NCBI GenBank assembly: GCA_944324655.1
Contig: CALUXF010000003.1
Location: 41,028-105,027, forward strand
Source of the DNA: Candidatus Avelusimicrobium aviculae
Lineage (GTDB): Bacteria; Elusimicrobiota; Elusimicrobia; Elusimicrobiales; Elusimicrobiaceae
Direction of reading: 5' to 3'
Length of the DNA: 64,000 nt
Positions 33,760 through 44,034 of the stretch are shown here, piece after piece. How positions within the stretch are numbered: position 1 is the first letter of the stretch; each line of letters begins with the position of its first letter. The position numbers were made by a program, and so were the translations under genes. Below the pieces are notes generated by a model. The model saw only the letters and a list, made by a program, of their open reading frames with translations, did no database searches and was not told the origin of the DNA.

Positions 33760-35100
33760 TTACTGGCCTACGTTAAACCAGCGGCCTTTAATTCTTTTGC
33801 TGCCTTTCATCAGCGGTTCATAATTGCGCGCCAACAGGTGAGCCTGTATCTGCCCCACTGTATCCAACGCAACGCCTACCACGATTAAAAGCGCCGTACC
33901 GCCGAAGTAAAAATCTACACCAAATTTTGTGCGGAAGAAATCCGGCAAAATGGCAATCGCGCACACGAAAATCGCGCCGCAGAAAGTTAAGCGGTTCATC
34001 ACCCACTCAATGTAGTTTTTAGTCGGGTCGCCGGGGCGAATACCCGGAATAAAGCCGCCCCATTTCTTCATGTTATCCGCCAAGTCCGCGGGGTTAACCG
34101 TCATGGAGTTGTAAAAATAGCAGAAGAAAATAATCAAGCCCGAGAACAACAGCATATACCATATATTGCTGGGGTTCATATAGCTCATCAGCGTTTGGGC
34201 CCAGGGAGCTTCTTGGTTAAAGCTGGCTATCGTAAGCGGCAAAGAAATGACGGAAGAGGCAAAAATTACCGCAATCACGCCGCTTTGGTCTATCTTGAGC
34301 GGCAGATAGCTGGTTTGCCCGCCATACATTTTATTGCCTACCTGGCGTTTGGCATATTGCACCGGTATCTGGCGTTGGGCCGTTTCCAGCCAAACCACCA
34401 AAGCGGTAATAACCGCCACCGCGGCCAAAATGACTAACGCCATAAAGAAATCCATCTCATCCGTTTTAACGCGGTTGACCACTTCCATAATGGCGCTGGG
34501 CAAACGTTCCACAATGCCGGCAAAAATGATTAAGGAAATACCGTTCCCAATCCCTTTTTCCGTAATTTGTTCACCCAACCACATTACAAACATGGTGCCC
34601 GCCGCTAACGTAAGCACCGTGGTAATAAAAAACATTACCGACGGATTGACCACCGCGGACATGCCGCCCGCGCCCTCTACCTTGGTAATGGCAAAGGTCA
34701 TCATGGCGCCCTGTAACAGGGCCAAAAACAACGCAAAAATACGGGTAATCTGGTTTTCTTTTCTCCGGCCGCTTTCGCCTTCCTTATGCATGCGGTCCAA
34801 CGCGGGGAAAATATGCGCCCCGCGCACGAGCCCCATGATAATGGAAGCGTTAATGTACGGCATAATACCCAAAGCCAGAATGGAAAAACGCCCTAAAGCG
34901 CCCCCGGAAAACAGGTTCATAAAACCTAAAATTCCGTTTTCATGCTGGGCAAACATTTGGCGGAGCACTTCCGCATTAATGCCGGGTATCGGGATTGCGG
35001 ACGCAATCCGGAAAACAGCCAACGCCCCTATCAAGAAGAGAAGCCTCTTCTTGAGTTCGGGGGCGTTGAAGATATTTGCAACCGTATTGTTGGTATCCAT
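33760..35100 (-). CDS. secY: Protein translocase subunit SecY
   Basis: A 446-residue channel with ten hydrophobic helices. PIPGINAEVLRQMF leads into the plug region, and LGIMPYINASIIMGL and GIGNGISLIIFAGIVERLP are SecY signatures. It is the inner-membrane pore for Sec export. Its start overlaps the rplO stop by one base. Confidence 0.97.
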   Translation of the reverse strand: MDTNNTVANIFNAPELKKRLLFLIGALAVFRIASAIPIPGINAEVLRQMFAQHENGILGFMNLFSGGALGRFSILALGIMPYINASIIMGLVRGAHIFPALDRMHKEGESGRRKENQITRIFALFLALLQGAMMTFAITKVEGAGGMSAVVNPSVMFFITTVLTLAAGTMFVMWLGEQITEKGIGNGISLIIFAGIVERLPSAIMEVVNRVKTDEMDFFMALVILAAVAVITALVVWLETAQRQIPVQYAKRQVGNKMYGGQTSYLPLKIDQSGVIAVIFASSVISLPLTIASFNQEAPWAQTLMSYMNPSNIWYMLLFSGLIIFFCYFYNSMTVNPADLADNMKKWGGFIPGIRPGDPTKNYIEWVMNRLTFCGAIFVCAIAILPDFFRTKFGVDFYFGGTALLIVVGVALDTVGQIQAHLLARNYEPLMKGSKRIKGRWFNVGQ

Positions 35101-35561
35101 TATTTGGTCTTCTTTTCAATAACGGTAACGGTGCCGCCGGCTTTCTCAATCGCCGCTTTGGCGGTGGCGGAAAAACCGTGGGCGGACACTTTCAGCGCTT
35201 TGGTCAGTTCGCCCATGGCGAGGACTTTTACGCTGGTGGCGTCATGAATAGCGCCGGCTTTTTTCAAAGCTTCGGGGGTTACTTCTTCACCCGCTTTAAA
35301 GAGTTTTTCCAACGTGCCTACGTTGACATAGTCAAACCGTCTGGCAAAATCTTTGTTGGAAAAACCGCTCTTAGGCGTATGGCGGATCAAAGGCATCTGT
35401 CCGCCTTCTTTGCTTTCTTTGCGGGTATTGCCGGAGCGGGAAGTCTGCCCTTTCATACCTTTGGTGCAGTAGTTACCCAAGCCGGAACCCGGGCCGAGGC
35501 CCAGTCTTCTTTTGGCTTTTCTGGAGCCATGTTTAGGGAAAAGTTTATTCAAAGTTACCAT
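35100..35561 (-). CDS. rplO: 50S ribosomal protein L15
   Basis: A 153-residue L15 with the basic glycine-rich N-terminus (KHGSRKAKRRLGLGPGSGLG), KGMKGQTSRSG and a C-terminal KAAIEKAGGTVTV. Late 50S assembly protein. The 18-nt gap to rpsE has no room for rpmD (L30). Confidence 0.97.
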   Translation of the reverse strand: MVTLNKLFPKHGSRKAKRRLGLGPGSGLGNYCTKGMKGQTSRSGNTRKESKEGGQMPLIRHTPKSGFSNKDFARRFDYVNVGTLEKLFKAGEEVTPEALKKAGAIHDATSVKVLAMGELTKALKVSAHGFSATAKAAIEKAGGTVTVIEKKTK

Positions 35562-35579
35562 ATCTTTTTCTCCACAAAA

Positions 35580-36179
35580 CTATTCGGCCTTGGCGGCTTC
35601 GGCTTGCGCTTCGGCTTTCGGGGCGTCCGCCTCAACAGGGGCGGCTTTACCGCGCAGCACATCCACGGTTTCTTTGCTCTTGAGCAGTTTTAAGGCTTCC
35701 AACGTGGCATATACTAAATTGCACGGATTGGTGCTGCCCAAGCTTTTGGCCAACACGTCTTTGATGCCGGCGGCTTCAAACACCAGGCGCACACCCGCGC
35801 CGGCGATTACGCCGGTACCGGGGGCGGCGGGTTTCATCCATACGGAAGAAGAACCGAACTTGCCGATTACTTCATGCGGAATGGTTTCACCCACAACCGG
35901 GAAAGAAATCATGTGTTTGCGGGCGTGGGATTCAGCCTTGGCGATAGCCAGTTGAACCTGGTTCGCTTTGCCGATGGCCACGCCGATTTTGCCGGAGCCG
36001 TTGCCAACTACTACCAACGCGCGGAAACCGAAACGTTTACCGCCTTTTACCACTTTGGCCGTGCGGGCCACGTGGATTACAGTGGATTTTCCTTCCATCG
36101 CCGGTTTGGCTTTAGGAAACTCGGCTCTTTTGCCTTTCGCTTCTTTTTTGTTTTCGCTCTTCAGCGTTTCATTAGACAT
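35580..36179 (-). CDS. rpsE: 30S ribosomal protein S5
   Basis: A 199-residue S5, with the dsRBD-like core ([20 protein letters not shown]) and [20 protein letters not shown] Lys-rich N-terminal extension and an acidic Ala/Glu C-terminal tail lengthen it. ATG 36179 has AGGTG at the right distance; the GTG at 36188 is inside that site. Decoding-fidelity protein of the 30S. Confidence 0.96.
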   Translation of the reverse strand: MSNETLKSENKKEAKGKRAEFPKAKPAMEGKSTVIHVARTAKVVKGGKRFGFRALVVVGNGSGKIGVAIGKANQVQLAIAKAESHARKHMISFPVVGETIPHEVIGKFGSSSVWMKPAAPGTGVIAGAGVRLVFEAAGIKDVLAKSLGSTNPCNLVYATLEALKLLKSKETVDVLRGKAAPVEADAPKAEAQAEAAKAE

Positions 36180-36197
36180 TAAATTCACCTGTAACTC

Positions 36198-36563
36198 TTA
36201 GAATTTTAAGCCTGCTTCTCTGGCGGAATCAGCAAGCGCTTTAATTCTGCCGTGGTAGACTCTGCCGCCGCGATCAAACATCACTTCGGTAATACCTTTT
36301 TCCAAAGCTTTCTTGGCGATTACGGCGCCCAAGGCTTTGGCGGCTTCAATGCTTTTGCCAGAAGCTTCATATTTGCCGTTCAATTCGGCAGACAAGGTGG
36401 TGGCAGACACTAACGTGCTGTGGGTCTTGTCGTCAATGATTTGGGCATAAATGTATTTTAAGCTTCTGTAAACGGACAGTCTCGGTCTGTGAGCGCCGGT
36501 GGCCAGCAGGTGGCCGCGGCTTCTGTCTTTTCTGTATTGGTATCTTTCCTGTTTAGTAGCCAT
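36198..36563 (-). CDS. rplR: 50S ribosomal protein L18
   Basis: A 121-residue L18, with [20 protein letters not shown] and [20 protein letters not shown]. Binds 5S rRNA in the central protuberance. Two bases separate it from rplF. Confidence 0.97.
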   Translation of the reverse strand: MATKQERYQYRKDRSRGHLLATGAHRPRLSVYRSLKYIYAQIIDDKTHSTLVSATTLSAELNGKYEASGKSIEAAKALGAVIAKKALEKGITEVMFDRGGRVYHGRIKALADSAREAGLKF

Positions 36564-36565
36564 AA

Positions 36566-37117
36566 TTATTTGCCTCCCGCCGCAGTCTTACCGGCTTTGC
36601 GAACAATGTGCTCGCCTTGGTATTTAATACCGCTGCCCTTGTAGGGTTCCGGAGGTCTGATTTTTCTAATCTTAGCAGCAAAGTCACCCACTAAAAATTT
36701 ATCGCTTCCTTTAATGGAAACCGCACCGCTTTTGCCGTCTACGGTTACGGTTAAACCTTGCGGAATGTCCATATTCACCGGGTGGGAAAAGCCCAATTCC
36801 AGGTTTAATTTGGTGCCCGCCACGGAAGCACGATACCCTAAACCGTTGATTTCCAATACTTTGGTAAAACCGTTGGTTACGCCTTCAACAATGTTGAAAA
36901 CGTTCGCGCGGGTGGTGCCGTGAATGGCGTTGAGTTCTTTTTCCTTCCCTTCCGGGATAGCAAAAGAAAGGACATTGTCTTTAAAGTTGATGGTCACGTC
37001 CGCCGGGCAAGTGTAAGACAAGGTGCCCAACGCGCCGGTGGCGGTAATGGTTTGCCCTTTTACTTCCACTTTGGTTTTGGCGGGAACATTGATTACTTTT
37101 TTACCAATTCTGCTCAT
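36566..37117 (-). CDS. rplF: 50S ribosomal protein L6
   Basis: A 183-residue L6 with two copies of the L6 fold, first [20 protein letters not shown] and then the C-terminal signature [18 protein letters not shown]. Sits near the factor-binding site. Normal length. Confidence 0.97.
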   Translation of the reverse strand: MSRIGKKVINVPAKTKVEVKGQTITATGALGTLSYTCPADVTINFKDNVLSFAIPEGKEKELNAIHGTTRANVFNIVEGVTNGFTKVLEINGLGYRASVAGTKLNLELGFSHPVNMDIPQGLTVTVDGKSGAVSIKGSDKFLVGDFAAKIRKIRPPEPYKGSGIKYQGEHIVRKAGKTAAGGK

Positions 37118-37126
37118 ATTCCCCCC

Positions 37127-37519
37127 TTACCAAACCTGGCACAGCAATTCGCCGCCCATCTTTTGGGCTTTGGCTTGGCTGTCGGTCATGATGCCTTTAG
37201 ACGTAGACAAAATGGTAATGCCAAAAGCACCGCGGACTTTGGGAATGTTGTTGTACGCGCTGTACACCCGCTGCCCCGGTTTGGAAACTCTTCTGAGCCC
37301 TTGGATTACGCATTCGTTTTCAGGCGTATATTTGAGGAAAACTCTCACTACGCCGCCTTTGGTTTCGTTATGCACGGCTTTGAAATTGGCAATATAGCCT
37401 TCTTCTTTCAAAACGCGGGCAATTTCCGTTTTAATCTTGGAAAAAGGAATATCCACTTTTTCCTTCTTTTTCATGTTGGCGTTTCTTATTCTGGTTAAGA
37501 AATCTGCGATTGGATCCAT
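37127..37519 (-). CDS. rpsH: 30S ribosomal protein S8
   Basis: A 130-residue S8: MDPIADFLTRIRNANMKKKE at the start and GAFGITILSTSKGIMTDSQA near the end. Primary 16S binder, and in E. coli the spc operon repressor. A 74-nt gap to rpsN contains a small TCCGC-TTA-GCGGA hairpin whose role is unknown. Confidence 0.97.
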   Translation of the reverse strand: MDPIADFLTRIRNANMKKKEKVDIPFSKIKTEIARVLKEEGYIANFKAVHNETKGGVVRVFLKYTPENECVIQGLRRVSKPGQRVYSAYNNIPKVRGAFGITILSTSKGIMTDSQAKAQKMGGELLCQVW

Positions 37520-37593
37520 GTGTATAGGCCGCCCTTTCAGAACACTTTCCGCTTAGCGGAGTTAATCCGATAAGGCGCCTCCTCCTGTAAATT

Positions 37594-37779
37594 TTACCAG
37601 CTTGATTTTCTAAGACCCGGGATTAAACCCTGGTGTGCCATCTTTCTCAGGCAGATACGGCAGAGACCGAAGTCGCGATAATAACCTCTCGCGCGGCCGC
37701 AGATCTGGCATCTGTTATGATACCGCACGGCAAACTTTTGGTCTTTAGCCATTTTTGCAACCCATGCTTTGGTAGCCAT
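37594..37779 (-). CDS. rpsN: 30S ribosomal protein S14 type Z
   Basis: A 61-residue short S14 with a zinc ribbon: [20 protein letters not shown]. This is the zinc-binding C+ type, which agrees with the C+ S4 and L36 in the same operon. Located between rplE and rpsH as usual. Confidence 0.97.
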   Translation of the reverse strand: MATKAWVAKMAKDQKFAVRYHNRCQICGRARGYYRDFGLCRICLRKMAHQGLIPGLRKSSW

Positions 37780-37793
37780 AAAGTGTTTGCTCC

Positions 37794-38387
37794 TTATTTA
37801 GCAGCCGCTTTGCGGAAAGGCATACCCATGTAAGTCATGAGCAGGCGGCCGGCTTCGTCGTTCTTGGCCGTGGTGACGAACGTAATGTTCATACCATGGG
37901 CTTTGGGTGATTTTTCCACATCAATTTCCGGGAAAATATAGTGTTCTTTAATACCCAGGTTTAAATTGCCTTTGCCGTCAAAAGCTTTGTCGTTAAAGCC
38001 CTGAAAGTCGCGGATGCGGGGGCAGGCAATGCAAATAAAGCGTTCCAAGAATTCATACATTCTGGCGCCGCGCAAAGTAACGCGCACGCCAATGGGCATC
38101 CCTTCTCTAAGTTTAAAGTTGGAGATGGATTTCTTGGCTCTTCTTACCTGTGCAGACTGGCCGGCAATAGCGGTCAAGTCTTCACGGGCAACGTCTAACG
38201 CTTTAATGTCTTCGCGGGCGTCTTTCACGCCTACGTTGATGACGATTTTTTCCAGCTTCGGCACGGCCATGGGGCTTTTTTGTCCCATTTCTTTAAGCAA
38301 AGCAGGCAGTACTTTTTCTTTGTACAGTTTCTGCAGTCTGGGCTGGTAATCTGACGGAACTTTCGTATTCTTCGTTTCTTTTGTCAT
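37794..38387 (-). CDS. rplE: 50S ribosomal protein L5
   Basis: A 197-residue L5 with [40 protein letters not shown] and [20 protein letters not shown]. Binds 5S rRNA and the P-site tRNA. ATG 38387 is chosen because a longer frame to 38453 overlaps rplX and has no extra conserved sequence. Confidence 0.96.
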   Translation of the reverse strand: MTKETKNTKVPSDYQPRLQKLYKEKVLPALLKEMGQKSPMAVPKLEKIVINVGVKDAREDIKALDVAREDLTAIAGQSAQVRRAKKSISNFKLREGMPIGVRVTLRGARMYEFLERFICIACPRIRDFQGFNDKAFDGKGNLNLGIKEHYIFPEIDVEKSPKAHGMNITFVTTAKNDEAGRLLMTYMGMPFRKAAAK

Positions 38388-38403
38388 TTTAACTTTACCT
38401 AGA

Positions 38404-38712
38404 TTAAATGATCGGCTCATTGCATTTGCGGCATACGCGCGTTTTGGTACCATCGGCCGCTATTTGAATTTTAGGGGTCATGGCTTTTTTGCACTTGCCG
38501 CACACCACTGCCACGTTGGAAGCGTCTAAAGCCGCTTCCATCTTGGTGATGCCGCCTTGTTTGTTTTGGGAAGGCTTAACGTGTTTAGAAATCATATTAA
38601 TACCCACCACTACCACTTTGTTCTTGGACGGGTTGACAGATTTCACTTCACCTTTTTTGCCTTTGTCCTTGCCGGACAAAACCAACACAGTGTCTTTTTT
38701 CTTGATAATCAT
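38404..38712 (-). CDS. rplX: 50S ribosomal protein L24
   Basis: A 102-residue L24 with a KOW motif (VLVLSGKDKGKKGEVKSVNP) and a C-terminal CGKCKKAM...CRKC four-cysteine ribbon. Assembly initiator of the 50S. Confidence 0.97.
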   Translation of the reverse strand: MIIKKKDTVLVLSGKDKGKKGEVKSVNPSKNKVVVVGINMISKHVKPSQNKQGGITKMEAALDASNVAVVCGKCKKAMTPKIQIAADGTKTRVCRKCNEPII

Positions 38713-38713
38713 A

Positions 38714-39082
38714 CTATACTACCTCGGGGGCCAGAGAGATGATTTTCAGGAAATTCTTTTCCCGCAGTTCTCTCGCAATAGGGCCAAACACACGCGTGCC
38801 TTTAGGTTCGCCATTATCGTTAATGATGCAAACAGCGTTGTCATCAAAGCGGATATAGGAACCGTCTTTACGTCTTTTTTCGCGGGCTACGCGTACTACT
38901 ACCGCGCGCACCACGTCGCCTTTTTTAATGGCGGAAGTAGGGATCGCATCTCTGACGGAGCACATCACGACGTCTCCCAAAGTTGCGATATCCCGGTGGT
39001 GGCCACCGCGCACCTTAAAGCATTGTACTTTGCGGGCGCCGGAATTGTCGGCCACGTTGAGGATGCTTCTGAGTTGAATCAT
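38714..39082 (-). CDS. rplN: 50S ribosomal protein L14
   Basis: A 122-residue L14: [20 protein letters not shown] and [20 protein letters not shown]. Forms an intersubunit bridge and is the docking site of RsfS. Standard length. Confidence 0.98.
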   Translation of the reverse strand: MIQLRSILNVADNSGARKVQCFKVRGGHHRDIATLGDVVMCSVRDAIPTSAIKKGDVVRAVVVRVAREKRRKDGSYIRFDDNAVCIINDNGEPKGTRVFGPIARELREKNFLKIISLAPEVV

Positions 39083-39110
39083 AGTTTAATAACTCCGTAA
39101 GTTTTAAAAA

Positions 39111-39380
39111 CTAAGCTCTGGCTTTTTCCACAATTTTGGAAACACGCCATTTGGTCGTTTTGGACACGGGGCGAGTGCTCATAATTTCCACTTTATCCCC
39201 GATTTTGCTCTCGTTGCCTTCGTCGTGCGCATGGAATTTGGCCGCTCTTTTCAGCGTTTTGCTGTACAGACCGGTACGAACCAGACGTTCCACGAGTACG
39301 GTGCGGGTTTTATTCATCTTGTCAGAAACCACAACGCCGGTGAGAACTTTTCTTTGTCCACGGGATTCTTGTTTTTCCAT
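39111..39380 (-). CDS. rpsQ: 30S ribosomal protein S17
   Basis: An 89-residue OB-fold S17: VLTGVVVSDKMNKTRTVLVE, then KFHAHDEGNESKIGDKVEIM. Primary 16S binder. An 11-nt gap separates it from rpmC. Confidence 0.97.
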   Translation of the reverse strand: MEKQESRGQRKVLTGVVVSDKMNKTRTVLVERLVRTGLYSKTLKRAAKFHAHDEGNESKIGDKVEIMSTRPVSKTTKWRVSKIVEKARA

Positions 39381-39391
39381 ATTTAAAACCT

Positions 39392-39595
39392 CTAGTTCTG
39401 CTCTTTCTTCTGGTTGATCAAGGTCTGCAGAAGAGCAATCTCGCGTCTTACAGCCCGGATTTCCATCGGGTTGGCGATGGGGGTGGTGCTGTGTTTGAAA
39501 AGAAGGTTGAATTTCTTTTCTTTCGCTTTACCGAGGGCTTCTTGTAATTGAGCCACGGTTTTTTGTTTCAAAGCTTCTTTTTCGTTCGTCTTCAT
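39392..39595 (-). CDS. rpmC: 50S ribosomal protein L29
   Basis: A 67-residue two-helix L29, with LQEALGKAKEKKFNLLFKHS and the RREIALLQTLIN helix. Located at the exit tunnel next to L23. One base separates it from rplP. Confidence 0.96.
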   Translation of the reverse strand: MKTNEKEALKQKTVAQLQEALGKAKEKKFNLLFKHSTTPIANPMEIRAVRREIALLQTLINQKKEQN

Positions 39596-39596
39596 A

Positions 39597-40007
39597 CTAT
39601 CTTCTCGTCACCAATTTAGTTCTGATGGGCAGTTTGTCGGCGGCCAGCTTCATGGCTTGTTTGGTATCTTCCAGCGTGGCGCCTTCCAACTCAAACAACA
39701 CTCTGCCGGGTTTTACGACACACACCCAATGATCCGGAGCCCCTTTACCTTTACCCATACGGGTTTCAGCCGGGTGTTTGGTGATGGCTTTATCCGGGAA
39801 AATGCGAATCCAGAGTTTACCTTTCTTCTTGATGAATCTGGACAGCGTAATACGGGCAGCTTCTATCTGCCGGGCGGTGATCCATTTGGGTTCCAATGCT
39901 TTCAGCCCATACTCACCGAACACAACCTCAGCGCCTCTTTTGGCATTGCCTTTAATGCGGGGGGCGCTAAACGGTTTGCGATATTTTACTCTTTTAGGCA
40001 TTAACAT
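39597..40007 (-). CDS. rplP: 50S ribosomal protein L16
   Basis: A 136-residue L16: [40 protein letters not shown] and [20 protein letters not shown]. Organises the A-site tRNA corridor. ATG 40007 is used because GAGG lies about 9 nt before it; ATG 40001 is also possible. Confidence 0.97.
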   Translation of the reverse strand: MLMPKRVKYRKPFSAPRIKGNAKRGAEVVFGEYGLKALEPKWITARQIEAARITLSRFIKKKGKLWIRIFPDKAITKHPAETRMGKGKGAPDHWVCVVKPGRVLFELEGATLEDTKQAMKLAADKLPIRTKLVTRR

Positions 40008-40022
40008 AAGTAAAGACCTCTA

Positions 40023-40754
40023 CTATTTAGCTTCCTTGGCCGGAGCAACGACTTCCGTGACGCCTTCGGCAGAAACGCTTTCCATATCTCTATGTTTTTT
40101 AAGTTCCTGCATAATCTCTTTGGGAGATTTGGCAAAGTGCGTTCTCTTAAAGATCCACACTTTTACGCCAATTTTACCGCTGATGGTGGACGCTTCCGTA
40201 AAACCGTAATCAATATCCGCGCACAGGGTGTGCAGCGGTACGCGGCCTTCGCGTTTCCATTCGGTGCGGGCAATTTCGGCACCGCCTAAACGGCCGGATA
40301 CCATAATTTTAATACCCAACGCTTTGCCAGCTAAGGCTTTTTCAATTGCTTTCTTGATGGCGGCGCCATAGTGGGCGCGTTTTTCAAGCTGCATGGCGAT
40401 GGACTGCGCCACCAGCTGGGCATCCGTTTCCGGGCTCTTGATTTCAATGACGTTCACAAAGGTTTTGCTGCCGGTGAGGGCTTCAATTTCTTTGCGAAGG
40501 GCTTCAATATCGGCCCCTTTCTTGCCAATCACCACACCCGGGCGGGCGGTGTGAATGTTTAAGCGCAGGAAAGCGCCGGCACGTTCAATGCCTACGTAGC
40601 TTACGGCAGCCATTTTGAACTTGTCATCAACAATTTTGCGAATTTGGAAATCTTCCATAATAAGCGCCGGCATATTCTTGGGGGCGAACCAGCGGGAACG
40701 CCAATCCTGAATATAACCCAGTCTTATTGAACGGGGGTGAATCTTATGTCCCAT
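40023..40754 (-). CDS. rpsC: 30S ribosomal protein S3
   Basis: A 243-residue S3 with a KH type II domain ([24 protein letters not shown] loop) and a C-terminal domain with [20 protein letters not shown]. Forms the mRNA entry tunnel. A 20-residue charged tail extends past the core. Confidence 0.97.
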   Translation of the reverse strand: MGHKIHPRSIRLGYIQDWRSRWFAPKNMPALIMEDFQIRKIVDDKFKMAAVSYVGIERAGAFLRLNIHTARPGVVIGKKGADIEALRKEIEALTGSKTFVNVIEIKSPETDAQLVAQSIAMQLEKRAHYGAAIKKAIEKALAGKALGIKIMVSGRLGGAEIARTEWKREGRVPLHTLCADIDYGFTEASTISGKIGVKVWIFKRTHFAKSPKEIMQELKKHRDMESVSAEGVTEVVAPAKEAK

Positions 40755-40757
40755 ATC

Positions 40758-41117
40758 TTAGCGACCTCCCTTTTTTTCGTCGGAAACGATGACAGTCAGA
40801 TGGCACATGCTCTTTTTGTAGGGCATAGCGCGGCCTTGCGGGCCGGGCTGAACTCTTCTTAAGTGATTGCTGGGCCCTAAATTGGCAAAGGCTTCTTTAA
40901 TGAACACTTTGCTCATATCCAGTTTTTTGCCCGCTTTTACTTCCAGGTTGGCGGCAGCGCTGTGAACCGTTTTGAACACGAGATCAGAGGTTCTTTTGGC
41001 AATGAACGGAAGGACGTCTTCCGCCGCTTTGACATTTTTACCGCGGATCTGGTCCAACACGAGGTTCACCTTGCGGCTACCGTACCGTTGAAATTTAGCT
41101 TTTGCACAAGCTTCCAT
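40758..41117 (-). CDS. rplV: 50S ribosomal protein L22
   Basis: A 119-residue L22, with [20 protein letters not shown] and [20 protein letters not shown], the latter forming the tunnel loop. Normal length and position. Confidence 0.97.
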   Translation of the reverse strand: MEACAKAKFQRYGSRKVNLVLDQIRGKNVKAAEDVLPFIAKRTSDLVFKTVHSAAANLEVKAGKKLDMSKVFIKEAFANLGPSNHLRRVQPGPQGRAMPYKKSMCHLTVIVSDEKKGGR

Positions 41118-41133
41118 ATCAAATCCTCAACTC

Positions 41134-41418
41134 TTATTTCAAGGCGGTGGAGTCTTTGGTCATACCACCGTGGCCTTTGAATACCCGGGTGAAAGAAAAT
41201 TCACCGAGTTTGTAACCTACCATTCTCTCAGAGACATAGATGGGAAGGAACTTTCTGCCGTTATGCACCAAGAAGGTGTGTCCCACAAATTCGGGAACAA
41301 TCGTGCAGGCTCTCGCCCACGTTTTGATAGGTTTCTTTTCATTGGAAGAGTTCATCGCTTGAACTTTTTCCAACAGGTTTAAATCTACATAAGGACCTTT
41401 TTTAGTTGATCTTCCCAT
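41134..41418 (-). CDS. rpsS: 30S ribosomal protein S19
   Basis: A 94-residue S19: [20 protein letters not shown] and [20 protein letters not shown]. Pairs with S13 in the 30S head. Confidence 0.97.
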   Translation of the reverse strand: MGRSTKKGPYVDLNLLEKVQAMNSSNEKKPIKTWARACTIVPEFVGHTFLVHNGRKFLPIYVSERMVGYKLGEFSFTRVFKGHGGMTKDSTALK

Positions 41419-41420
41419 AA

Positions 41421-42263
41421 TTACTTACCAGCCTTATTTTTTCTTCTGTCGCTGACGATCATCCAACCAAACGCTTTCTTAGTGGAGCGGGTCTTCAAAC
41501 CGCGAGTCTGTTGGTTCCAGGGGGAACGAGGTATGTTGCCGCCTTTGCCGTGTCCGCGGCCGCCGCCCATCGGGTGGTCCACTGCGTTCATGGCGCTGCC
41601 GCGTACAGTCGGGCGGATACCGCGGTGACGGTTGCGGCCGGCGTTACCAATTACCACGTTGGCGTGGTCTACATTGCCGACTTGCCCTATCGTAGCGCAG
41701 CAGGCGCTGGGCACCAGGCGGATTTCGCCGGACGGCATTTTGATGTGGGCATATTCCGCTTCGCGGGCCATCAGCTGGGCTTGAGAGCCGGCGCTTCTGG
41801 CAAGCTGGGCGCCTTTGCCTACTTGCAGTTCAATGGCGTGGATAAAAGTACCTTCAGGAATATTTTTAAGAGCAAGGCAGTTACCCACTTTAATTTCAGC
41901 AGTAGGGCCGGACATTAATACGTCCCCCACTTTTACGCCAACCGGGTGAAGAATGTATCTCTTTTCGCCGTCGGCATAATTCAAAAGACAAATACGGGCG
42001 CTGCGGTTCGGGTCGTACTCAATGGCAACAACCTTGGCCGGAATGCCCAGTTTTTCTCTCTTAAAATCAATTTGTCTGTAAGCGCGTCTGTGTCCGCCGC
42101 CAATGTGGCGAACCATGACCATACCGGTGTTATTGCGTCCGCCGGTTTTGCGCAGACCTTTGGTTAAGCTCTTCTCCGGGGTTTTTTTGGTGATTTCCGA
42201 AAAGTCGGCCACCGTGATTGTTCTGCGGGAAGGGGTATAAGGTCTAAATGACTTAATAGGCAT
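41421..42263 (-). CDS. rplB: 50S ribosomal protein L2
   Basis: A 280-residue L2: [38 protein letters not shown], and the C-terminal [20 protein letters not shown]. The catalytically important His of DHP is kept, while the usual second His (DHPHGG) is Met. Essential for subunit association and the peptidyl transferase region. Confidence 0.97.
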   Translation of the reverse strand: MPIKSFRPYTPSRRTITVADFSEITKKTPEKSLTKGLRKTGGRNNTGMVMVRHIGGGHRRAYRQIDFKREKLGIPAKVVAIEYDPNRSARICLLNYADGEKRYILHPVGVKVGDVLMSGPTAEIKVGNCLALKNIPEGTFIHAIELQVGKGAQLARSAGSQAQLMAREAEYAHIKMPSGEIRLVPSACCATIGQVGNVDHANVVIGNAGRNRHRGIRPTVRGSAMNAVDHPMGGGRGHGKGGNIPRSPWNQQTRGLKTRSTKKAFGWMIVSDRRKNKAGK

Positions 42264-42286
42264 AGTTAGTAGTTCTCCTTAATACT

Positions 42287-42583
42287 CTACTTAGCAGTGG
42301 CTTCCACCACTTCTATTTTATCGCCTTCTTTAAGGGTTACGAAAGCTTTCTTGTAGTCAGGTCTTTTCCCTTCGTACCGGCCCATACGGTGCGTTTTGCC
42401 CGTAACGGTGATGGTGTTGATTTTAACAACGGTAACGTTAAAGATCTTTTCTACGGCAGTTTTGATTTCGCCCTTAGATGCATCTTTGGATACCACAAAA
42501 CCGTAGCGGTTTTGGGAATCTCTGGCAATCAGGCTCTTTTCAGTCAAAAGAGGCTTCTTTAAAATATCGTAAGTGCGGGTCAT
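42287..42583 (-). CDS. rplW: 50S ribosomal protein L23
   Basis: A 98-residue L23: ILKKPLLTEKSLIARDSQNR, VEKIFNVTVVKINTITVTGK and RPDYKKAFVTLKEGDKIEV. Docking site for trigger factor and SRP at the tunnel exit. Shares one base with rplD. Confidence 0.97.
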   Translation of the reverse strand: MTRTYDILKKPLLTEKSLIARDSQNRYGFVVSKDASKGEIKTAVEKIFNVTVVKINTITVTGKTHRMGRYEGKRPDYKKAFVTLKEGDKIEVVEATAK

Positions 42584-43215
42584 TATTTGGCCTCCTTAGC
42601 GAACGTAGCGCTGATTTTTTCTAACGCTTCCTTGGTCATGATTACCTTGGTGCTGTTAAGCACTACATAGGCATTGACGTCTTCAGGCAGCATATGGGTA
42701 AGCCCGGCAATGTTGCGGCTGGCCAGTTTGGTGTTGGCATCCGTAAAATTGCCCAACAAAAGCGGTTTGCGGCCGGCGGACAATGTTTCCAACACGGCGG
42801 CGAAACCTTTGGTTTTGGGTTCGCTTACTTTCAAATCTTCCAATACAACCAGGTTGCCTTCAGAAAGTTTGGCAGACAACGCCATGGCTAAAGCCAAGCG
42901 GCGTTTGCCGGCGGGCAGTTCCTGGCGGAAAGAGTGCGGGGTGGGGCCGAAAGCCACGCCGCCATGGCGGAATTGGGGAGCCCGCAAGCTGCCCTGACGC
43001 GCACGGCCGGTGCCTTTCTGCTTCCACGGTTTTTTGCCGGTGCCGGAAACTTCACTGCGGGTTTTCACATCGGCGGTGCCGCTTCTTTGGTTGGCTAAGA
43101 AAGCGGTGACGACTTCGTGCAAGAAAGTGGGGTTCGCTTTAACGGCAAACAAGCTTTCCGGCAAAGCGCACGTCCCTTTTTCTTGACCTTTGATATCTAA
43201 AACTTTTGTTTCCAT
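42583..43215 (-). CDS. rplD: 50S ribosomal protein L4
   Basis: A 210-residue L4 with the tunnel-loop signature GTGKKPWKQKGTGRARQGSL and RAPQFRHGGVAFGP. In E. coli L4 represses the S10 operon via its leader; a structured leader is also present here. Confidence 0.97.
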   Translation of the reverse strand: METKVLDIKGQEKGTCALPESLFAVKANPTFLHEVVTAFLANQRSGTADVKTRSEVSGTGKKPWKQKGTGRARQGSLRAPQFRHGGVAFGPTPHSFRQELPAGKRRLALAMALSAKLSEGNLVVLEDLKVSEPKTKGFAAVLETLSAGRKPLLLGNFTDANTKLASRNIAGLTHMLPEDVNAYVVLNSTKVIMTKEALEKISATFAKEAK

Positions 43216-43227
43216 AGGTCCAAGTCC

Positions 43228-44019
43228 TTACTTCTTGTTAGCGGCTTTGGAGGCAGAAATTTTCTGCACGATGGGAGCCACTATATGTTTTCTGTTTTTG
43301 GAAGTTTCCAATACGGACACGATGGAGCCTTTGGCGCCCGGCACGGAACCTTTTAAGAAAAGGAGACCGTTTTCGCTGTCCACTTTGATAACTTCAATTT
43401 TGGATACGGTGTGGGTGGTGGTGCCGTAATGCCCAGCCATGCGCTGGCCGGAAAGCACTTTACCCAAAGAACGGCGGGAGCCCAAAGAACCCGGGGCTCT
43501 TTCTCTGTCAGACGCACCGTGGGAAGCAGGCTGACCGGCAAAGCCGTGGCGCTTCATGGCGCCGGCATAACCGTGGCCTTTAATTTTACCCTGTACGTCT
43601 ACATAATCGCCGGGTTTAAATACTTTTTCAAGTGAAATGACTTGGCCAATTTCAAAACCGTTCACGTCGGCAACACGGCATTCCTTCATATGTTTGACCG
43701 GCGCGGCGTTTACTTTTTTAAAGTAACCGAGTTCAGGTTTGTTCAGTTTGCTTTCTTTCACTTCGCCAAAACCTACGCAAACGGCGTTGTAGCCGTCTTT
43801 TTCTATGGTTCTGACACGCACAACCTTGCAGGGGCCCGCTTTTACTACGGACACGCCATACAGATTGCCTTTTTCATCAAAGAGCTGGGTCATGCCGATT
43901 TTTTCGCCTAATACAAAGCGGAAAGTTTCGGGAGCTTCTTTGACAGTTTCTGCTTTGGCCGCTTCAGCAACGGGGGTTGCCTCTTGGGCACCAGCAGCTT
44001 GTTTGATTTCTTCTGTCAT
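43228..44019 (-). CDS. rplC: 50S ribosomal protein L3 with N-terminal extension
   Basis: A 263-residue L3, about 50 longer than the typical protein. The extra N-terminal segment of about 30 residues is Ala/Glu/Thr-rich and acidic. The core has GEKIGMTQLFDEKGNLYGVS and GHGYAGAMKRHGFAGQPASH, the latter carrying the methylatable Gln region. Early assembly protein near the peptidyl transferase centre. Confidence 0.96.
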   Translation of the reverse strand: MTEEIKQAAGAQEATPVAEAAKAETVKEAPETFRFVLGEKIGMTQLFDEKGNLYGVSVVKAGPCKVVRVRTIEKDGYNAVCVGFGEVKESKLNKPELGYFKKVNAAPVKHMKECRVADVNGFEIGQVISLEKVFKPGDYVDVQGKIKGHGYAGAMKRHGFAGQPASHGASDRERAPGSLGSRRSLGKVLSGQRMAGHYGTTTHTVSKIEVIKVDSENGLLFLKGSVPGAKGSIVSVLETSKNRKHIVAPIVQKISASKAANKK

Positions 44020-44034
44020 AGTGTCTTAATTTCC

